A stretch of DNA of 64,000 nt from Enterobacter kobei (GTDB lineage: Bacteria; Pseudomonadota; Gammaproteobacteria; Enterobacterales; Enterobacteriaceae): positions 3,472,001 to 3,536,000 of the forward strand of contig NZ_CP017181.1 in NCBI RefSeq assembly GCF_001729765.1, read 5' to 3'. Shown one piece after another: positions 29,384 to 41,250 of the stretch. Both the position numbers and the translations under genes were made by a program. The notes under the pieces were generated by a model. It saw nothing but the letters and a program-made list of their open reading frames with translations. It searched no databases and was not told the DNA's origin. Within the stretch, counting starts at the first letter, position 1; every line of letters starts with the position of its first letter.

Positions 29384-30107
29384 GCTTCACATCCTCTTGT
29401 TTCTGCGTGTCGCTGTCCGGTGCTGCGGATGCGCTACCAGGCTGATATTTGCGCGACGAGAGCTGTCTTTCGATATCGGTCAGGTTTTCCAGCTTGCGCG
29501 TCGTGGTATCCAGCTGAGTGCGTAAATGCTGTTGCTGTTGACGCAGCGTATCAAGTTCGCTGTCGGTGGACTGCTGGAGCTTGCTGTAGCGAGAACGCTC
29601 TTCAGACAGCTGAAGCTGTAAGGTCTGACCATCCCGCCAGAGCTGGTATACCGGTCGTACCTGTACCGGGAGCGCGATCGTAAAGGTACCCAGCCGGGTC
29701 ACATTAGCCCGGCGTTCGACGGGGGTGATTTTCGCATCGGCCAGTAGAATTCCCCGCTTGAAAGCGTCCTGCCAGGTGTCGTCATCCAGCATCGCCGCTT
29801 TCGAACGGGCGTCCACCGGCGCAAGACGCTGGGCACAATCTATTCCGCGCAGCCAGAACAGCGGATTATTTTCGACATCATGCCCTGACAAATTCCAGAT
29901 GTCGTCACAGCGGGTAGAGAGGAAATCCGCCAGCTGGTTATCCGGCCATTTATCTTCTTGTTTACCGCTTATCGCACTTTGTGGCGCATGGGAAACGCAC
30001 CCTGCCAGAAATAAACAAGGTAAACCCAGGCGAAATGTGTTGCTGGAAAACACCGCACGTACGGCGCGGAAAAAGACGTGTGACATACTCACCAGACTTA
30101 GATTCAT
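29370..30107 (-). CDS. qseG: Outer-membrane lipoprotein QseG
   Basis: A 245-residue lipoprotein with a lipobox LAGC after a hydrophobic stretch (GLPCLFLAGC), a globular middle and a C-terminal coiled coil (about residues 150-215, SKLQQSTDSELDTLRQQ). In E. coli QseG interacts with the sensor GlrK/QseE and affects its signalling. The N-terminus is uncertain: ATG at 30107 gives a long n-region, while ATG at 30086 gives a more usual signal peptide but has its Shine-Dalgarno too close. The region after the lipobox differs from E. coli; the coiled coil is conserved. Confidence 0.9.
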   Translation of the reverse strand: MNLSLVSMSHVFFRAVRAVFSSNTFRLGLPCLFLAGCVSHAPQSAISGKQEDKWPDNQLADFLSTRCDDIWNLSGHDVENNPLFWLRGIDCAQRLAPVDARSKAAMLDDDTWQDAFKRGILLADAKITPVERRANVTRLGTFTIALPVQVRPVYQLWRDGQTLQLQLSEERSRYSKLQQSTDSELDTLRQQQQHLRTQLDTTTRKLENLTDIERQLSSRKYQPGSASAAPDSDTQKQEDVKHDEP

Positions 30108-30108
30108 T

Positions 30109-31536
30109 TTATTGGTTTTTCCGGCTCAGGGGCAGTTCAATACGGAAGCAAACATCCGCACGTTCGTCCGTGGCAATGTTTAGCTCACCCTGCATGCGTC
30201 GTATGCAGTCCCGGGCGATGCTTAAGCCCAGACCACTTCCTTTTACCGCACCCTTCCGCTGATGACTCCCCTGGAAAAAGGGTTCGAAGATCATGGTTTT
30301 TTCGTCATCAGGGATCGGGGTGCCGGTGTTAGCGACGTCAATAAACACCCGGGAACCCATCGTATAACTTCGGATATAAATGTTACCGGATTCAGTACCA
30401 TAGTGCACCGCATTGGAGTAAAGATTATCCAGAACGCTCATTAAAAGCATCGGTTCAGCGAGACAGGCAGGCGCACTCAACTCCACCCCGGTATGCATCA
30501 TTTTAGCTCTTGCTGGCAAGCTATGGGCGGAGATCACCATATCCACCAGCGGCGCAATCTCGACCTCTTCAAGAACGACCGCCCCGTCAGCCAGCTTGCG
30601 GTTGTAATCCAGCAGCTGTTCAATCAGCTTTTGCAGGTTGCGGCTGCTGGCATCCAGAATCTCAACAATTTCTTTCTGTTCTGGCGTTAGCGGCCCTGCC
30701 ACCTCGTCTGCCAGCAGCTCCGTTCCTTCACGCATGCTGGCGAGCGGCGTTTTCAGTTCATGGGAAATATGGCGCAGGAACTGATGACGCTGGGATTCCA
30801 GCCACGCCAGACGCTCAGACAGCCAGATAATACGCTGACCAACGGAGCGCAGCTCGCGCGGGCCTTTAAAGGAAACCGAATCCCCGAGCGATTTCCCCTC
30901 TCCAAGACGGTTGATCATACGCTGAATGCCCTTCACCGGGCCGATGATCATACGGGTAAAGAGCAGAACCAGCCCGAGACTCACCAGGAAGAGCACCAGT
31001 GCCTGCCAGCCGAAGAACTGCCCGCGTTCGGCTATCTCCTGCTGCAGCTGCTGACCGCGAGAGAAAATGACCGTGCGGGTTGACTGCACCATCTCGGTGT
31101 TGGCGGCAGCAAACGCTTCAAGACGCGCGGCGGCGGCGGCATCCGGCCCGCTATTGTGGCATTGCAGCTGCGCAAGATCGTTCAGATCCTGACGCAATGC
31201 CTGATACAGCTTGTCGTCGGGCAACACGCCCGCATGCGCGTCCAGCATCTCGCTGTAGCGCTTGCGTTGACTCTGGTAAACCTTTTCCAGCGTCCGATCG
31301 TCAAGCACGCAGTACTGGCGATAGCTACGCTCCATCTCCAGCGCGGCGTTGGTCATCGCTTCACTGCGTCTGGCGTCGATAAGCGTGGTGCGGTTAGTCA
31401 GTGCGGCCTGAGCGCTCAGCGCGTTAAGGCTTTGCCACGCCTGCCAGGCGAGGATCAGCAATGGCAGCAGGATTAGCAGGAAGGCCATCATCACGAGCTG
31501 TCGCAGGGAGCGGGGAAAAACGGGCCAGCGTTTCAA
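30109..31536 (-). CDS. glrK: Sensor histidine kinase GlrK (QseE)
   Basis: 475 residues: a membrane span (about 14-34), a periplasmic helical sensor region (about 35-175), a second span (about 177-198), HAMP, then dimerisation and catalytic domains. The phosphorylated histidine is His259 in HISHELKTP; the ATP lid shows the G1/G2 motifs (GSGLGLSIA). It phosphorylates GlrR, responding to envelope cues, and so feeds GlmY production and amino-sugar homeostasis. It starts the glrK-qseG-glrR-glnB series and lies just downstream of glmY. Confidence 0.97.
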   Translation of the reverse strand: MKRWPVFPRSLRQLVMMAFLLILLPLLILAWQAWQSLNALSAQAALTNRTTLIDARRSEAMTNAALEMERSYRQYCVLDDRTLEKVYQSQRKRYSEMLDAHAGVLPDDKLYQALRQDLNDLAQLQCHNSGPDAAAAARLEAFAAANTEMVQSTRTVIFSRGQQLQQEIAERGQFFGWQALVLFLVSLGLVLLFTRMIIGPVKGIQRMINRLGEGKSLGDSVSFKGPRELRSVGQRIIWLSERLAWLESQRHQFLRHISHELKTPLASMREGTELLADEVAGPLTPEQKEIVEILDASSRNLQKLIEQLLDYNRKLADGAVVLEEVEIAPLVDMVISAHSLPARAKMMHTGVELSAPACLAEPMLLMSVLDNLYSNAVHYGTESGNIYIRSYTMGSRVFIDVANTGTPIPDDEKTMIFEPFFQGSHQRKGAVKGSGLGLSIARDCIRRMQGELNIATDERADVCFRIELPLSRKNQ

Positions 31537-31595
31537 CGCATTACTCTCTTCATGGGGGTTTACGCAGAGCGTAACTGAGTCTGCCCTTCAGATAC

Positions 31596-31779
31596 AACAA
31601 AGCCGGGTAAAAACCCGGCTTTGTTATGGAATAAGGCGGTGCCTAACTCGACGTTTCGCCCTGGCCTGATAAAGCATCGCTATGATCAGTAGTTGGACGG
31701 CAGGCACCTTTTTGTGCGTCATTCGAAGTTTATGTAGCACGTCCCGAAGGGGCTGACATAAGAAGGTGAATGAGCCACT
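31596..31779 (-). ncRNA. glmY: Small regulatory RNA GlmY
   Basis: 184 bases on the minus strand, from AGTGGCTCATTCACC to a perfect terminator stem AACAAAGCCGGGT / ACCCGGCTTTGTT. Long stretches equal the E. coli GlmY sequence as I know it, including the CCCCTTCGGGACGTGC hairpin. GlmY acts by titrating the adaptor RapZ, which frees GlmZ to activate glmS, so that glucosamine-6-phosphate is made when scarce. Position between purL and glrK is that of E. coli. A sigma-54 promoter with correct spacing to this 5' end supports the start. Confidence 0.95.
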
Positions 31780-31790
31780 GGTTAATATTA

Positions 31791-31806
31791 TGCAACACCC
31801 GTGCCA
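31791..31806 (-). promoter_or_regulatory. Sigma-54 promoter of glmY
   Basis: TGGCAC-N5-TTGCA, a full match to the -24/-12 consensus, lies 12 bases upstream of the inferred GlmY 5' end. Overlapping sigma-70 and sigma-54 promoters are described for E. coli glmY. Confidence 0.9.
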
Positions 31807-31895
31807 GAATGCAAAAAAAAACATTAACACATTGATATATAAACATTTTACCAATTTCACCTGTTCATTATCGTTTGAATGATTTCCAGGCTAAG

Positions 31896-31913
31896 TGTCG
31901 CTATTAAGCAACA
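31896..31913. promoter_or_regulatory. GlrR-type activator site 1 (imperfect)
   Basis: TGTC-N10-AACA, differing in one base from the TGTC-N10-GACA palindrome recognised by GlrR; it lies about 120 bases upstream of the GlmY start. Confidence 0.65.
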
Positions 31914-31958
31914 CCTTAACAGGAACCTGTTCTGCCATATATAAATCAATGAGTTAAA

Positions 31959-31976
31959 TGTCTCCTTTTGGAGACA
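31959..31976. promoter_or_regulatory. GlrR activator site 2
   Basis: A perfect TGTC-N10-GACA palindrome about 180-200 bases upstream of the GlmY start, as expected for an enhancer of a sigma-54 promoter. Confidence 0.8.
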
Positions 31977-31991
31977 GTCGCAAACCGTCTT

Positions 31992-32009
31992 TGTCGCAAT
32001 TTTGCGACA
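31992..32009. promoter_or_regulatory. GlrR activator site 3
   Basis: A second perfect TGTC-N10-GACA palindrome, 33 bases from site 2 (three helical turns), adjoining the purL terminator. Confidence 0.8.
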
Positions 32010-32014
32010 CACAT

Positions 32015-32045
32015 AAAAAAGCCCGGTGCGCTACGCTTACCGGGC
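32015..32045 (-). terminator. purL terminator made from a REP-like hairpin
   Basis: GCCCGGT / ACCGGGC stem with an 11-base loop containing the REP core GCGTAGCGC on the coding strand, followed by six T. It looks like a REP unit serving as terminator, between purL and the GlrR sites. Confidence 0.85.
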
Positions 32046-32068
32046 CTGGAAGGTACCTGCTTTACATC

Positions 32069-35000
32069 TTAACCCAACTGTTTACGCGCATTGCGGAAGA
32101 TACGCATCCACGGGCTGTCCTCGCCCCAGTTTTCCGGGTGCCAGGAGTTGCCCACGGTACGGAACACGCGCTCCGGGTGCGGCATCATAATGGTTGCACG
32201 ACCACTTTCGCTGGTGACTGCCGTAATACCGTTGACCGAGCCGTTCGGGTTAGCCGGATAGGTTTCGGTGACCTTGCCGAAGTTATCGACAAAGCGCAGC
32301 GCCACCAGACCTTTGCTTTCAAGCTGAGCCAGATGTGCTGCATCACGCACTTCTACCTGACCTTCACCGTGGGACACGGCGATTGGCATCTGTGATCCGA
32401 CCATGCCCTGCAGCAGCAGAGATGGGCTTTGTGTCACTTCCACCAGGCTGAAGCGCGCTTCAAAGCGGTCAGACTGGTTACGCACAAAGCGCGGCCAGGC
32501 TTCGCTGCCCGGGATAAGCTCGCGCAGGTTGGACATCATCTGGCAACCGTTACACACGCCCAGCGCCAGCGTTTGCGGACGGTGGAAGAAGGTTTCGAAC
32601 TCGTCGCGCACGCGGCTGTTAAACAGAATGGACTTCGCCCAGCCTTCACCGGCGCCCAGTACGTCACCGTAAGAGAAACCACCGCAGGCCACCAGCGCCT
32701 GGAAATCTTCCAGACCGGTACGCCCGGCCAGCAGATCGCTCATGTGAACGTCGATGGCGTCAAAGCCCGCACGGTGGAAGGCAGCCGCCATTTCAACGTG
32801 GGAGTTAACGCCCTGCTCGCGCAGCACGGCCACCTTCGGACGTGCACCCGTCGCAATGTACGGCGCGGCGATGTCTTCGTTGATGTCGAAGGAGAGCTTC
32901 ACGTTCAGGCCTGGATCGCTGTCGTTAGCCTTCGCGTTATGCTCCTGATCGGCACATTCCGGGTTATCACGCAGGCGCTGCATCTGCCAGGTCGTTTCCG
33001 CCCACCACATACGCAGCGTGGTGCGGCTTTCGCTGAAGACGGCATGACCGTCAGCTTCAATGACAAAGCGGTCGCCCTGTACGGCTTTACCCAGATAATG
33101 TACGCAGTCTGCCAGACCGTGCTGCGCAAGAATGGCTTCAACCGCATCGCGGTCTGCCGCACGCACCTGAATCACCGCGCCCAGCTCTTCATTGAACAGC
33201 GCTGCCAGGCGGTCTTCACCCAGAGAGGCAATATTCGCCTCCAAACCACAGTGGCCGGTGAAGGCCATCTCTGCCAGCGTGACCAGCAGGCCGCCGTCGG
33301 AGCGGTCGTGGTAGGCCAGCAGCTTACGCTGCGCCACCAGCGCCTGAATTGCATCGTAGAAGCCTTTTAACTGGGCCACGTCACGCACATCGGCCGGTGT
33401 ATCACCCAGCTGACGATAAACCTGCGCCAGCGCCGTGGCACCCAGCGCGTTGTGACCTTTACCCAGGTCAATCAGCAACAGGGCGTTGTCTTCGGTCGCA
33501 AGCTGCGGCGTCACGGTGTGACGTACGTCTTCCACGCGCGCAAAGGCGGAGATGATCAGCGACAGCGGAGAAGTGATCTCGCGCTGCTCGTTGCCTTCCT
33601 GCCAGCGGGTTTTCATCGACATGGAGTCTTTGCCCACCGGAATGGTCAGCCCAAGCGCAGGACACAGCTCTTCGCCCACCGCTTTCACGGCTTCATACAG
33701 GCCCGCATCTTCGCCAGGGTGACCGGCAGCGGCCATCCAGTTAGCGGAGAGCTTGATACGTTTGATATCGCCAATCTGCGTCGCGGCAATGTTGGTCAGC
33801 GCTTCACCCACAGCCAGACGGGCGGACGCGGCGAAGTCCAGCAGCGCCACTGGCGTGCGTTCGCCCAGGGCCATCGCTTCACCGTAGTAGCTGTCGAGAC
33901 TCGCGGTGGTTACGGCACAGTTCGCGACCGGGATCTGCCACGGGCCGACCATCTGATCGCGCGAGACCATACCGGTTACGGTACGGTCGCCAATGGTGAC
34001 CAGGAAGGTTTTCTCTGCCACCGCCGGCAGGTGCAGCACGCGGTTGACCGCTTCTGCAACGGTGATGCCCTGGCGATCCAGCGCTTTGCCCGCTGCTTTA
34101 CGCGTTTGCACGTCGCGGGTCATCTTCGGCGTTTTACCGAGCAGAACGTCCAGCGGCAGATCGATCGGCTGGTTGTCGAAATGGGTGTCGCTCAGGGTCA
34201 GGTGCTTCTCTTCGGTCGCTTCGCCGATGACGGCATACGGCGCGCGCTCACGGCGGCACAGCTCGTCAAACAGCGGCAGTTGATCCGCTGCAACCGCCAG
34301 AACATAACGTTCCTGGGATTCGTTACACCAGATTTCCAGCGGGCTCATGCCTGGCTCATCGCTCAGGATATCGCGCAGGTTGAAGCGGCCACCGCGTCCG
34401 CCATCGCTCACCAGCTCCGGCATGGCGTTAGACAGACCGCCCGCGCCCACGTCATGGATAAAGAGAATCGGGTTCGCGTCGCCCAGCTGCCAGCAGCGGT
34501 CGATGACTTCCTGGCAGCGACGCTCCATTTCCGGGTTGTCGCGCTGAACGGAAGCAAAGTCGAGATCCGCATCTGACTGACCGGAGGTCATGGAGGATGC
34601 CGCGCCGCCGCCCAGGCCGATGTTCATCGCCGGGCCGCCCAGCACGATCAGCTTCGCGCCAACCACGATCTCGCCTTTCTGGACGTGATCGGCACGGATA
34701 TTGCCGATCCCACCCGCCAGCATGATCGGTTTGTGATAGCCACGCAGCTCTTCGCCGTTATGACTGTCCACTTTCTCTTCATAGGTACGGAAGTAGCCGT
34801 TCAGTGCCGGACGGCCAAATTCGTTGTTGAATGCCGCGCCGCCCAGTGGACCGTCGGTCATGATATCCAGCGCGGTCACAATGCGCTCTGGCTTGCCGAA
34901 ATCCTCTTCCCATGGCTGCTCAAAGCCCGGGATGCGCAGGTTGGAGACGGAGAAACCAACCAGGCCCGCTTTTGGTTTCGCACCACGTCCCGTTGCACCT

Positions 35001-35956
35001 TCATCACGGATTTCACCGCCTGAACCGGTGGCCGCACCCGGCCACGGGGAAATTGCCGTCGGGTGGTTGTGGGTTTCCACTTTCATCAGGATATGCGCAG
35101 GCTCCTGATGGAAGTCGTAACGACCGGTAGCGTGGTCGGCAAAATAGCGCCCAACCTCGGAGCCTTCCATCACCGCGGCATTGTCTTTATAGGCAGACAG
35201 CACGTGGTCGGGGGTTTGCTCCATGGTGTTTTTGATCATTTTGAACAGCGATTTAGGCTGCTGTTCGCCGTCAATAATCCAGTCGGCGTTGAAAATTTTA
35301 TGGCGGCAGTGCTCGGAGTTGGCCTGCGCGAACATGTAGAGCTCGATGTCGTTCGGGTTGCGGTTCAGCTTAACAAACGCATCCTGCAGGTAGTCGATTT
35401 CGTCTTCTGCCAGCGCCAGGCCGAGACGCAGGTTAGCGTCAATCAGCGCCTGACGGCCCTGCCCCAGCAGGTCTACGCTTTGTACCGGCGCAGGCTGATG
35501 GTGGGAGAAGAGCTTCTGTGCGTCATCAAGAGAAGCAAACACGCTTTCCATCATGCGGTCATGCAGCTCGGCGGCAACCGCCTGCCACTGCGCGTCGCTC
35601 AGGGTCGAGGCGTCAACGTAGTAGGCCACGCCGCGCTCCAGACGGTTAATCTGGCTCAGGCCGCAGTTGTGGGCAATGTCGGTGGCTTTAGAAGACCAGG
35701 GGGAGATGGTGCCCGGACGCGGCGTCGCAAGGATCAGTTTGCCGGTTGGCGTATGGCTACTCAGATTTGGGCCATACTTGAGCAGGCGTTCCAGCTGTAC
35801 GCGCTCCTCTGCATTCAGGGGGGCATTCAGGTCAGCAAAATGGACATACTCAGCGTAAATATTGCTTACCGGAAGGTCGGCCGCCTGAAAACGTGCCAGC
35901 AGTTTATTAATACGGAAGGCAGACAGTGCAGGCGAACCACGCAGAATTTCCATCAT
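32069..35956 (-). CDS. purL: Phosphoribosylformylglycinamidine synthase
   Basis: 1295 residues, equal to E. coli PurL. Step four of purine synthesis: FGAR plus glutamine and ATP gives FGAM. An N-terminal PurS-like part, two FGAM synthetase halves with [19 protein letters not shown], and a C-terminal glutaminase domain with the nucleophile cysteine in [10 protein letters not shown] are all present. The start was set at the ATG pair at 35956 ([11 protein letters not shown]), the E. coli start; the 44-codon upstream extension runs through the promoter. A PurR box lies about 90 bases upstream. Confidence 0.97.
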   Translation of the reverse strand: MMEILRGSPALSAFRINKLLARFQAADLPVSNIYAEYVHFADLNAPLNAEERVQLERLLKYGPNLSSHTPTGKLILATPRPGTISPWSSKATDIAHNCGLSQINRLERGVAYYVDASTLSDAQWQAVAAELHDRMMESVFASLDDAQKLFSHHQPAPVQSVDLLGQGRQALIDANLRLGLALAEDEIDYLQDAFVKLNRNPNDIELYMFAQANSEHCRHKIFNADWIIDGEQQPKSLFKMIKNTMEQTPDHVLSAYKDNAAVMEGSEVGRYFADHATGRYDFHQEPAHILMKVETHNHPTAISPWPGAATGSGGEIRDEGATGRGAKPKAGLVGFSVSNLRIPGFEQPWEEDFGKPERIVTALDIMTDGPLGGAAFNNEFGRPALNGYFRTYEEKVDSHNGEELRGYHKPIMLAGGIGNIRADHVQKGEIVVGAKLIVLGGPAMNIGLGGGAASSMTSGQSDADLDFASVQRDNPEMERRCQEVIDRCWQLGDANPILFIHDVGAGGLSNAMPELVSDGGRGGRFNLRDILSDEPGMSPLEIWCNESQERYVLAVAADQLPLFDELCRRERAPYAVIGEATEEKHLTLSDTHFDNQPIDLPLDVLLGKTPKMTRDVQTRKAAGKALDRQGITVAEAVNRVLHLPAVAEKTFLVTIGDRTVTGMVSRDQMVGPWQIPVANCAVTTASLDSYYGEAMALGERTPVALLDFAASARLAVGEALTNIAATQIGDIKRIKLSANWMAAAGHPGEDAGLYEAVKAVGEELCPALGLTIPVGKDSMSMKTRWQEGNEQREITSPLSLIISAFARVEDVRHTVTPQLATEDNALLLIDLGKGHNALGATALAQVYRQLGDTPADVRDVAQLKGFYDAIQALVAQRKLLAYHDRSDGGLLVTLAEMAFTGHCGLEANIASLGEDRLAALFNEELGAVIQVRAADRDAVEAILAQHGLADCVHYLGKAVQGDRFVIEADGHAVFSESRTTLRMWWAETTWQMQRLRDNPECADQEHNAKANDSDPGLNVKLSFDINEDIAAPYIATGARPKVAVLREQGVNSHVEMAAAFHRAGFDAIDVHMSDLLAGRTGLEDFQALVACGGFSYGDVLGAGEGWAKSILFNSRVRDEFETFFHRPQTLALGVCNGCQMMSNLRELIPGSEAWPRFVRNQSDRFEARFSLVEVTQSPSLLLQGMVGSQMPIAVSHGEGQVEVRDAAHLAQLESKGLVALRFVDNFGKVTETYPANPNGSVNGITAVTSESGRATIMMPHPERVFRTVGNSWHPENWGEDSPWMRIFRNARKQLG

Positions 35957-36042
35957 AAGTCTCTCGTCTTCGAAGCGCCGGGGCGCTTTCAGTGTGCGCA
36001 AGGGGGGAAAACGGGCGTCATTATAGAGAATCCTGAGCGCCG

Positions 36043-36058
36043 ACGAAACCGTTTGCGT
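36043..36058 (-). promoter_or_regulatory. PurR operator of purL
   Basis: ACGCAAACGGTTTCGT differs in one position from the ideal PurR box. It is placed in the 268-base spacer between purL and divergent mltF, consistent with hypoxanthine/guanine-dependent repression of purL. Confidence 0.85.
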
Positions 36059-36224
36059 GGAAATAAAATTGGCGGAGACATTTAGCAATAGATGTGACCT
36101 GTCTCTCTAATTGGTTGCCAAGTGGCGCAAGTTTACGCAAAATGCCGCTCATTCAATGGCAAACCTGATTATCAAACATGGCTACAGCATACTGAGGCAA
36201 CCGGCGTCGCAGAGAATTAACTAA

Positions 36225-38214
<1,990 letters not shown>

Positions 38215-38226
38215 CTATAGATAAGA

Positions 38227-38862
38227 CTATTCGAGTTGCTGAAGTTCGCCTGCGGGCGTGACGCGCCAGCGATGCTGGCAAAAATAGAGCAGCGGGTTGT
38301 CCTGTTTGCTGTCGCTGTAGCCGCTGTAGAGACGCAGCGGCGTGCCGATGCGTTTCTCCAGCTGCACCACTTTTTCATGCCCCAGGCAGCGCATACTCAG
38401 TACCCAGCCGCCGTAACCACGGGCAATTTGTGTGGCGATAAGATTCACGCGCGGCAGCCAGGGCGTATCAAAATAAACCTGTTCAACCAGCGTCTGCGGG
38501 GAGCCCGTGATCAACCAGATGTCGGCATCGTTGGCGTCGAGGTAACTGGTGAGGCGCGCCTGTACAACCGGGAACGCGGCGACATGACCGCGAAACCAGT
38601 GCGCAAACTCCTTTTCGAGCTGTTTGAGCCGCGCTTCGCTGTGGCCAAACGTACATCCCCAGAGCAGCAGGCTCATCGGCCAGCGCGCCGCCCGGCCTTT
38701 CACCAGCAGCACGATGCCGATCGCCGGTAACAGCGGTAAGACGAGCAGCGCATTCAGAGGCTGGCGCCGCAGCAGGTAGCGCATAAACGAACCAAACATA
38801 TCCTGCTGATGCAGCGTTCCATCCAGATCGAAAAAGACAACGCGACGCTCGTGATTTGCCAA
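38227..38862 (-). CDS. pgpC: Phosphatidylglycerophosphatase C
   Basis: 211 residues, same length as E. coli PgpC (YfhB). A HAD-superfamily phosphatase: motif I FFDLDGTLH (residues 9-17), motif II WLITGSP, and a membrane-associated helical segment (about 36-56, LNALLVLPLLPAIGIVLLV). It dephosphorylates phosphatidylglycerophosphate to phosphatidylglycerol, in redundancy with PgpA and PgpB. It follows murP by 3 bases, so it is probably carried on the mur transcript. Confidence 0.94.
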   Translation of the reverse strand: MANHERRVVFFDLDGTLHQQDMFGSFMRYLLRRQPLNALLVLPLLPAIGIVLLVKGRAARWPMSLLLWGCTFGHSEARLKQLEKEFAHWFRGHVAAFPVVQARLTSYLDANDADIWLITGSPQTLVEQVYFDTPWLPRVNLIATQIARGYGGWVLSMRCLGHEKVVQLEKRIGTPLRLYSGYSDSKQDNPLLYFCQHRWRVTPAGELQQLE

Positions 38863-38865
38863 ACC

Positions 38866-40227
38866 TTACTCCTCTGGGTCGTTGAATCCTAACAGCCAGG
38901 TAAACAGGAACCCGGCGATCACCGCTACAGAATAGCCTAACAGATAGAGCATCACTTTTCCGGTCACGATAGTTAACGCCAGCGGCAAACCGGAGAGACC
39001 AAACGTAATGACGGTAGCAACTTTCCAGTAGCTAATGAGCGCCCCGCCGACCGCGCCGCCCAGACAGGCAGCCAGGAACGGTTTACCCAGCGGCAACGTG
39101 ACGCCAAAAATCAGCGGTTCGCCAATGCCGAGCAATCCAACCGGAAGCGCGCCTTTAATCACTTTTTTCAGGCGTGCGTTGCGGGTTTTCAGCAGTACGG
39201 CAATTGCCGCACCGACCTGCCCCACCCCCGCCATTGAGAGTATAGGCAGCAGCGCGTTGTAACCGTGCGCCTGCACCAGTTCGACGTGGATCGGCACCAG
39301 TCCCTGATGCAGACCGGTCAGCACCAGCGGCAGGAAGGTGCCTGACAGCACCGCCCCCACTAACAAACCGCCGCGGTCAATGGCCAGAGACGCGCCATGA
39401 GCGATGGCATCAGAGATCCATCCCCCTAATGGCTGAAGAACCACAATCGCCACACTACCGGTAATTAACGTGGTCAGCAGGGGGTTGAGGATGAGTTCAA
39501 TCGAGCCGGGCAATACCGCGCGAAGTCTTTTCTCAATCCAGCACATCAGGATGACCACCAGCAGCACGGCAATCACCCCGCCGCGACCAGGCTGGAGCGC
39601 CTCGCCAAACAGCGTAATTTGCGCCAGCTGCGGGCTGGAGAGAATGCCCGCCATCACGCCCCCCATCGCCAGCGAACCGCCAAACACTTTGGCGGTATTC
39701 ACCCCGACCAGAATGTTCATAATGGCAAACACCGCGCTGCCGAAGATCCCCAGAATACCCAACAGGTTCGGATACTGGGTGGCAAAGTCCCCGACGATAT
39801 CCGGACGCTTGAGAATATTGATAATCCCGGTGATCAAGCCGGAAGCAATAAACGCCGGGATCAGCGGGATAAAGACATTTGCCAGCTGTCGTAGCGCGTC
39901 GCTCATGGGGGCTTTGTATTTCGCCTTCGCCTGCGCTTTGGTGCGCGCAGCATCGTCGAGCGTCACACTCGCGCCGCCGCCCATCAGCGCGCGCATGGCA
40001 TCAACCACCTGCGCCGCTTTCCCCGGCCCGACGATCAGCTGGTGTTGCTGCCCCTGCTTCACGTAACCGCTGACACCGGAAAGCTTCTTCAGGCCCGGCA
40101 CATCCAGCTGGTCGTCGTTATGTACCTCGACGCGCACGCGCGTCATGCAGTTTTCCAGACGCTGAATATTCTCTTCTCCGCCGATCCCTCGCAGGATATC
40201 GCTGGCGAGCGCTGCTGTTTTGTCCAT
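38866..40227 (-). CDS. murP: N-acetylmuramic acid PTS permease, EIIBC
   Basis: 453 residues. The N-terminal EIIB domain (about 1-80) has the phosphocysteine Cys27 (ENCMTRVR); the rest is the EIIC domain with about ten membrane segments and GIGEPLIFGVTLP near the sugar site. It imports N-acetylmuramic acid as MurNAc-6-phosphate; the EIIA function comes from Crr in E. coli. It is 11 bases downstream of murQ, the etherase that handles its product. Confidence 0.95.
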   Translation of the reverse strand: MDKTAALASDILRGIGGEENIQRLENCMTRVRVEVHNDDQLDVPGLKKLSGVSGYVKQGQQHQLIVGPGKAAQVVDAMRALMGGGASVTLDDAARTKAQAKAKYKAPMSDALRQLANVFIPLIPAFIASGLITGIINILKRPDIVGDFATQYPNLLGILGIFGSAVFAIMNILVGVNTAKVFGGSLAMGGVMAGILSSPQLAQITLFGEALQPGRGGVIAVLLVVILMCWIEKRLRAVLPGSIELILNPLLTTLITGSVAIVVLQPLGGWISDAIAHGASLAIDRGGLLVGAVLSGTFLPLVLTGLHQGLVPIHVELVQAHGYNALLPILSMAGVGQVGAAIAVLLKTRNARLKKVIKGALPVGLLGIGEPLIFGVTLPLGKPFLAACLGGAVGGALISYWKVATVITFGLSGLPLALTIVTGKVMLYLLGYSVAVIAGFLFTWLLGFNDPEE

Positions 40228-40238
40228 ACACGCCTCTG

Positions 40239-41132
40239 TTAGTTTTCTAATGCCGCCCGTAAGAAGCCATTATGCGCATCGAGTCTGGCTCGCGCGGCCT
40301 CCGCATCCAGCCCACTTAAGATCATCAATATGGCGGGTTTAACATCGTGATCGGTCTGTTGGAGTACCGCTTGTGCCTCTTCACGGCTTGCGCCTGTCGC
40401 CTCCATCACCATACGGCAGGCTCTGTCCACCAGCTTGACGTTAGTGGCCTGCATATCCACCATCAGGTTCTGATACACCTTGCCGAACTTCACCATCGCA
40501 CCGGTGGAGATCATATTGAGCACCAGCTTTTGCGCGGTACCGGATTTCAGGCGCGTGGAGCCGGTGAGCGCTTCTGGCCCGACAACCGGGGAGATGGCGA
40601 TGGCGGCCACCTGAGCGATTGGAGAGCCGGGGTTACAGGAGATGGCGACCGTCGTGCAGCCGGTCTGGTTGGCGTATTCCAGACCGCCAATGACGTACGG
40701 CGTGCGCCCGGATGCCGCCAGCCCGACGACCAGATCGTTCGCCGTCAGAGTAAGTGCCTTCAGGTCATCCTCACCCAGCTGTTTGTTATCTTCCGCCCCT
40801 TCAACGGCTTTCAGCAGTGCACCAGGCCCCCCCGCAATCAACCCGACCACCAGCCCATGCGGCACGCCAAACGTTGGCGGACATTCGGAGGCGTCCAGCA
40901 CGCCGAGACGGCCGCTGGTACCGGCGCCCATATAGATAATGCGGCCACCCGCTTTGAGGGCTTCCGCCGCCGCATCGACCGCTTTCGCTACCTCAGGTAA
41001 TGTCTCTTTCACTGCCTGCGCGACCAGCGTATCCTGTTGATTAAAGCGGTTAACCAGCTCCAGAGTAGAGAGCGCATCCAGATCCATGGTTTGCGGGTTA
41101 CGCGTTTCAGAAACAAGTGAGCCAAGATTCAT
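40239..41132 (-). CDS. murQ: N-acetylmuramic acid 6-phosphate etherase
   Basis: 297 residues with a SIS fold ([21 protein letters not shown], phosphosugar loop) and a C-terminal UBA-like helical tail. It cleaves the D-lactyl ether of MurNAc-6-P to GlcNAc-6-P and lactate, joining wall recycling to amino-sugar metabolism. It starts the murQ-murP(-pgpC) unit, divergent from murR. Length equals that of E. coli MurQ within one residue. Confidence 0.97.
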   Translation of the reverse strand: MNLGSLVSETRNPQTMDLDALSTLELVNRFNQQDTLVAQAVKETLPEVAKAVDAAAEALKAGGRIIYMGAGTSGRLGVLDASECPPTFGVPHGLVVGLIAGGPGALLKAVEGAEDNKQLGEDDLKALTLTANDLVVGLAASGRTPYVIGGLEYANQTGCTTVAISCNPGSPIAQVAAIAISPVVGPEALTGSTRLKSGTAQKLVLNMISTGAMVKFGKVYQNLMVDMQATNVKLVDRACRMVMEATGASREEAQAVLQQTDHDVKPAILMILSGLDAEAARARLDAHNGFLRAALEN

Positions 41133-41146
41133 TTTTTGTACCTCAA

Positions 41147-41192
41147 GAATTTTTAATTCATAATAATCACACTATAATGGAATATAAAATTC
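41147..41192. promoter_or_regulatory. Candidate paired MurR operators
   Basis: Two short palindromes of the form GAAT-N5-ATTC lie at 41147-41159 and 41180-41192 in the 118-base murQ/murR spacer, exactly 33 bases apart. MurR is known in E. coli to repress both divergent promoters from this spacer with MurNAc-6-P as inducer. The assignment of these palindromes is inferred from symmetry and phasing. Confidence 0.6.
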
Positions 41193-41250
41193 ATTCAGGC
41201 GAGCAAAATTCGTATTTGCGTAGACAATCACATTTCCGCCGGGAGTACTT

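Noticed and set aside
35063..36085. A 340-codon frame opposite the purL start
   Set aside because: Antisense shadow; no ribosome site or motif, and purL is certain.
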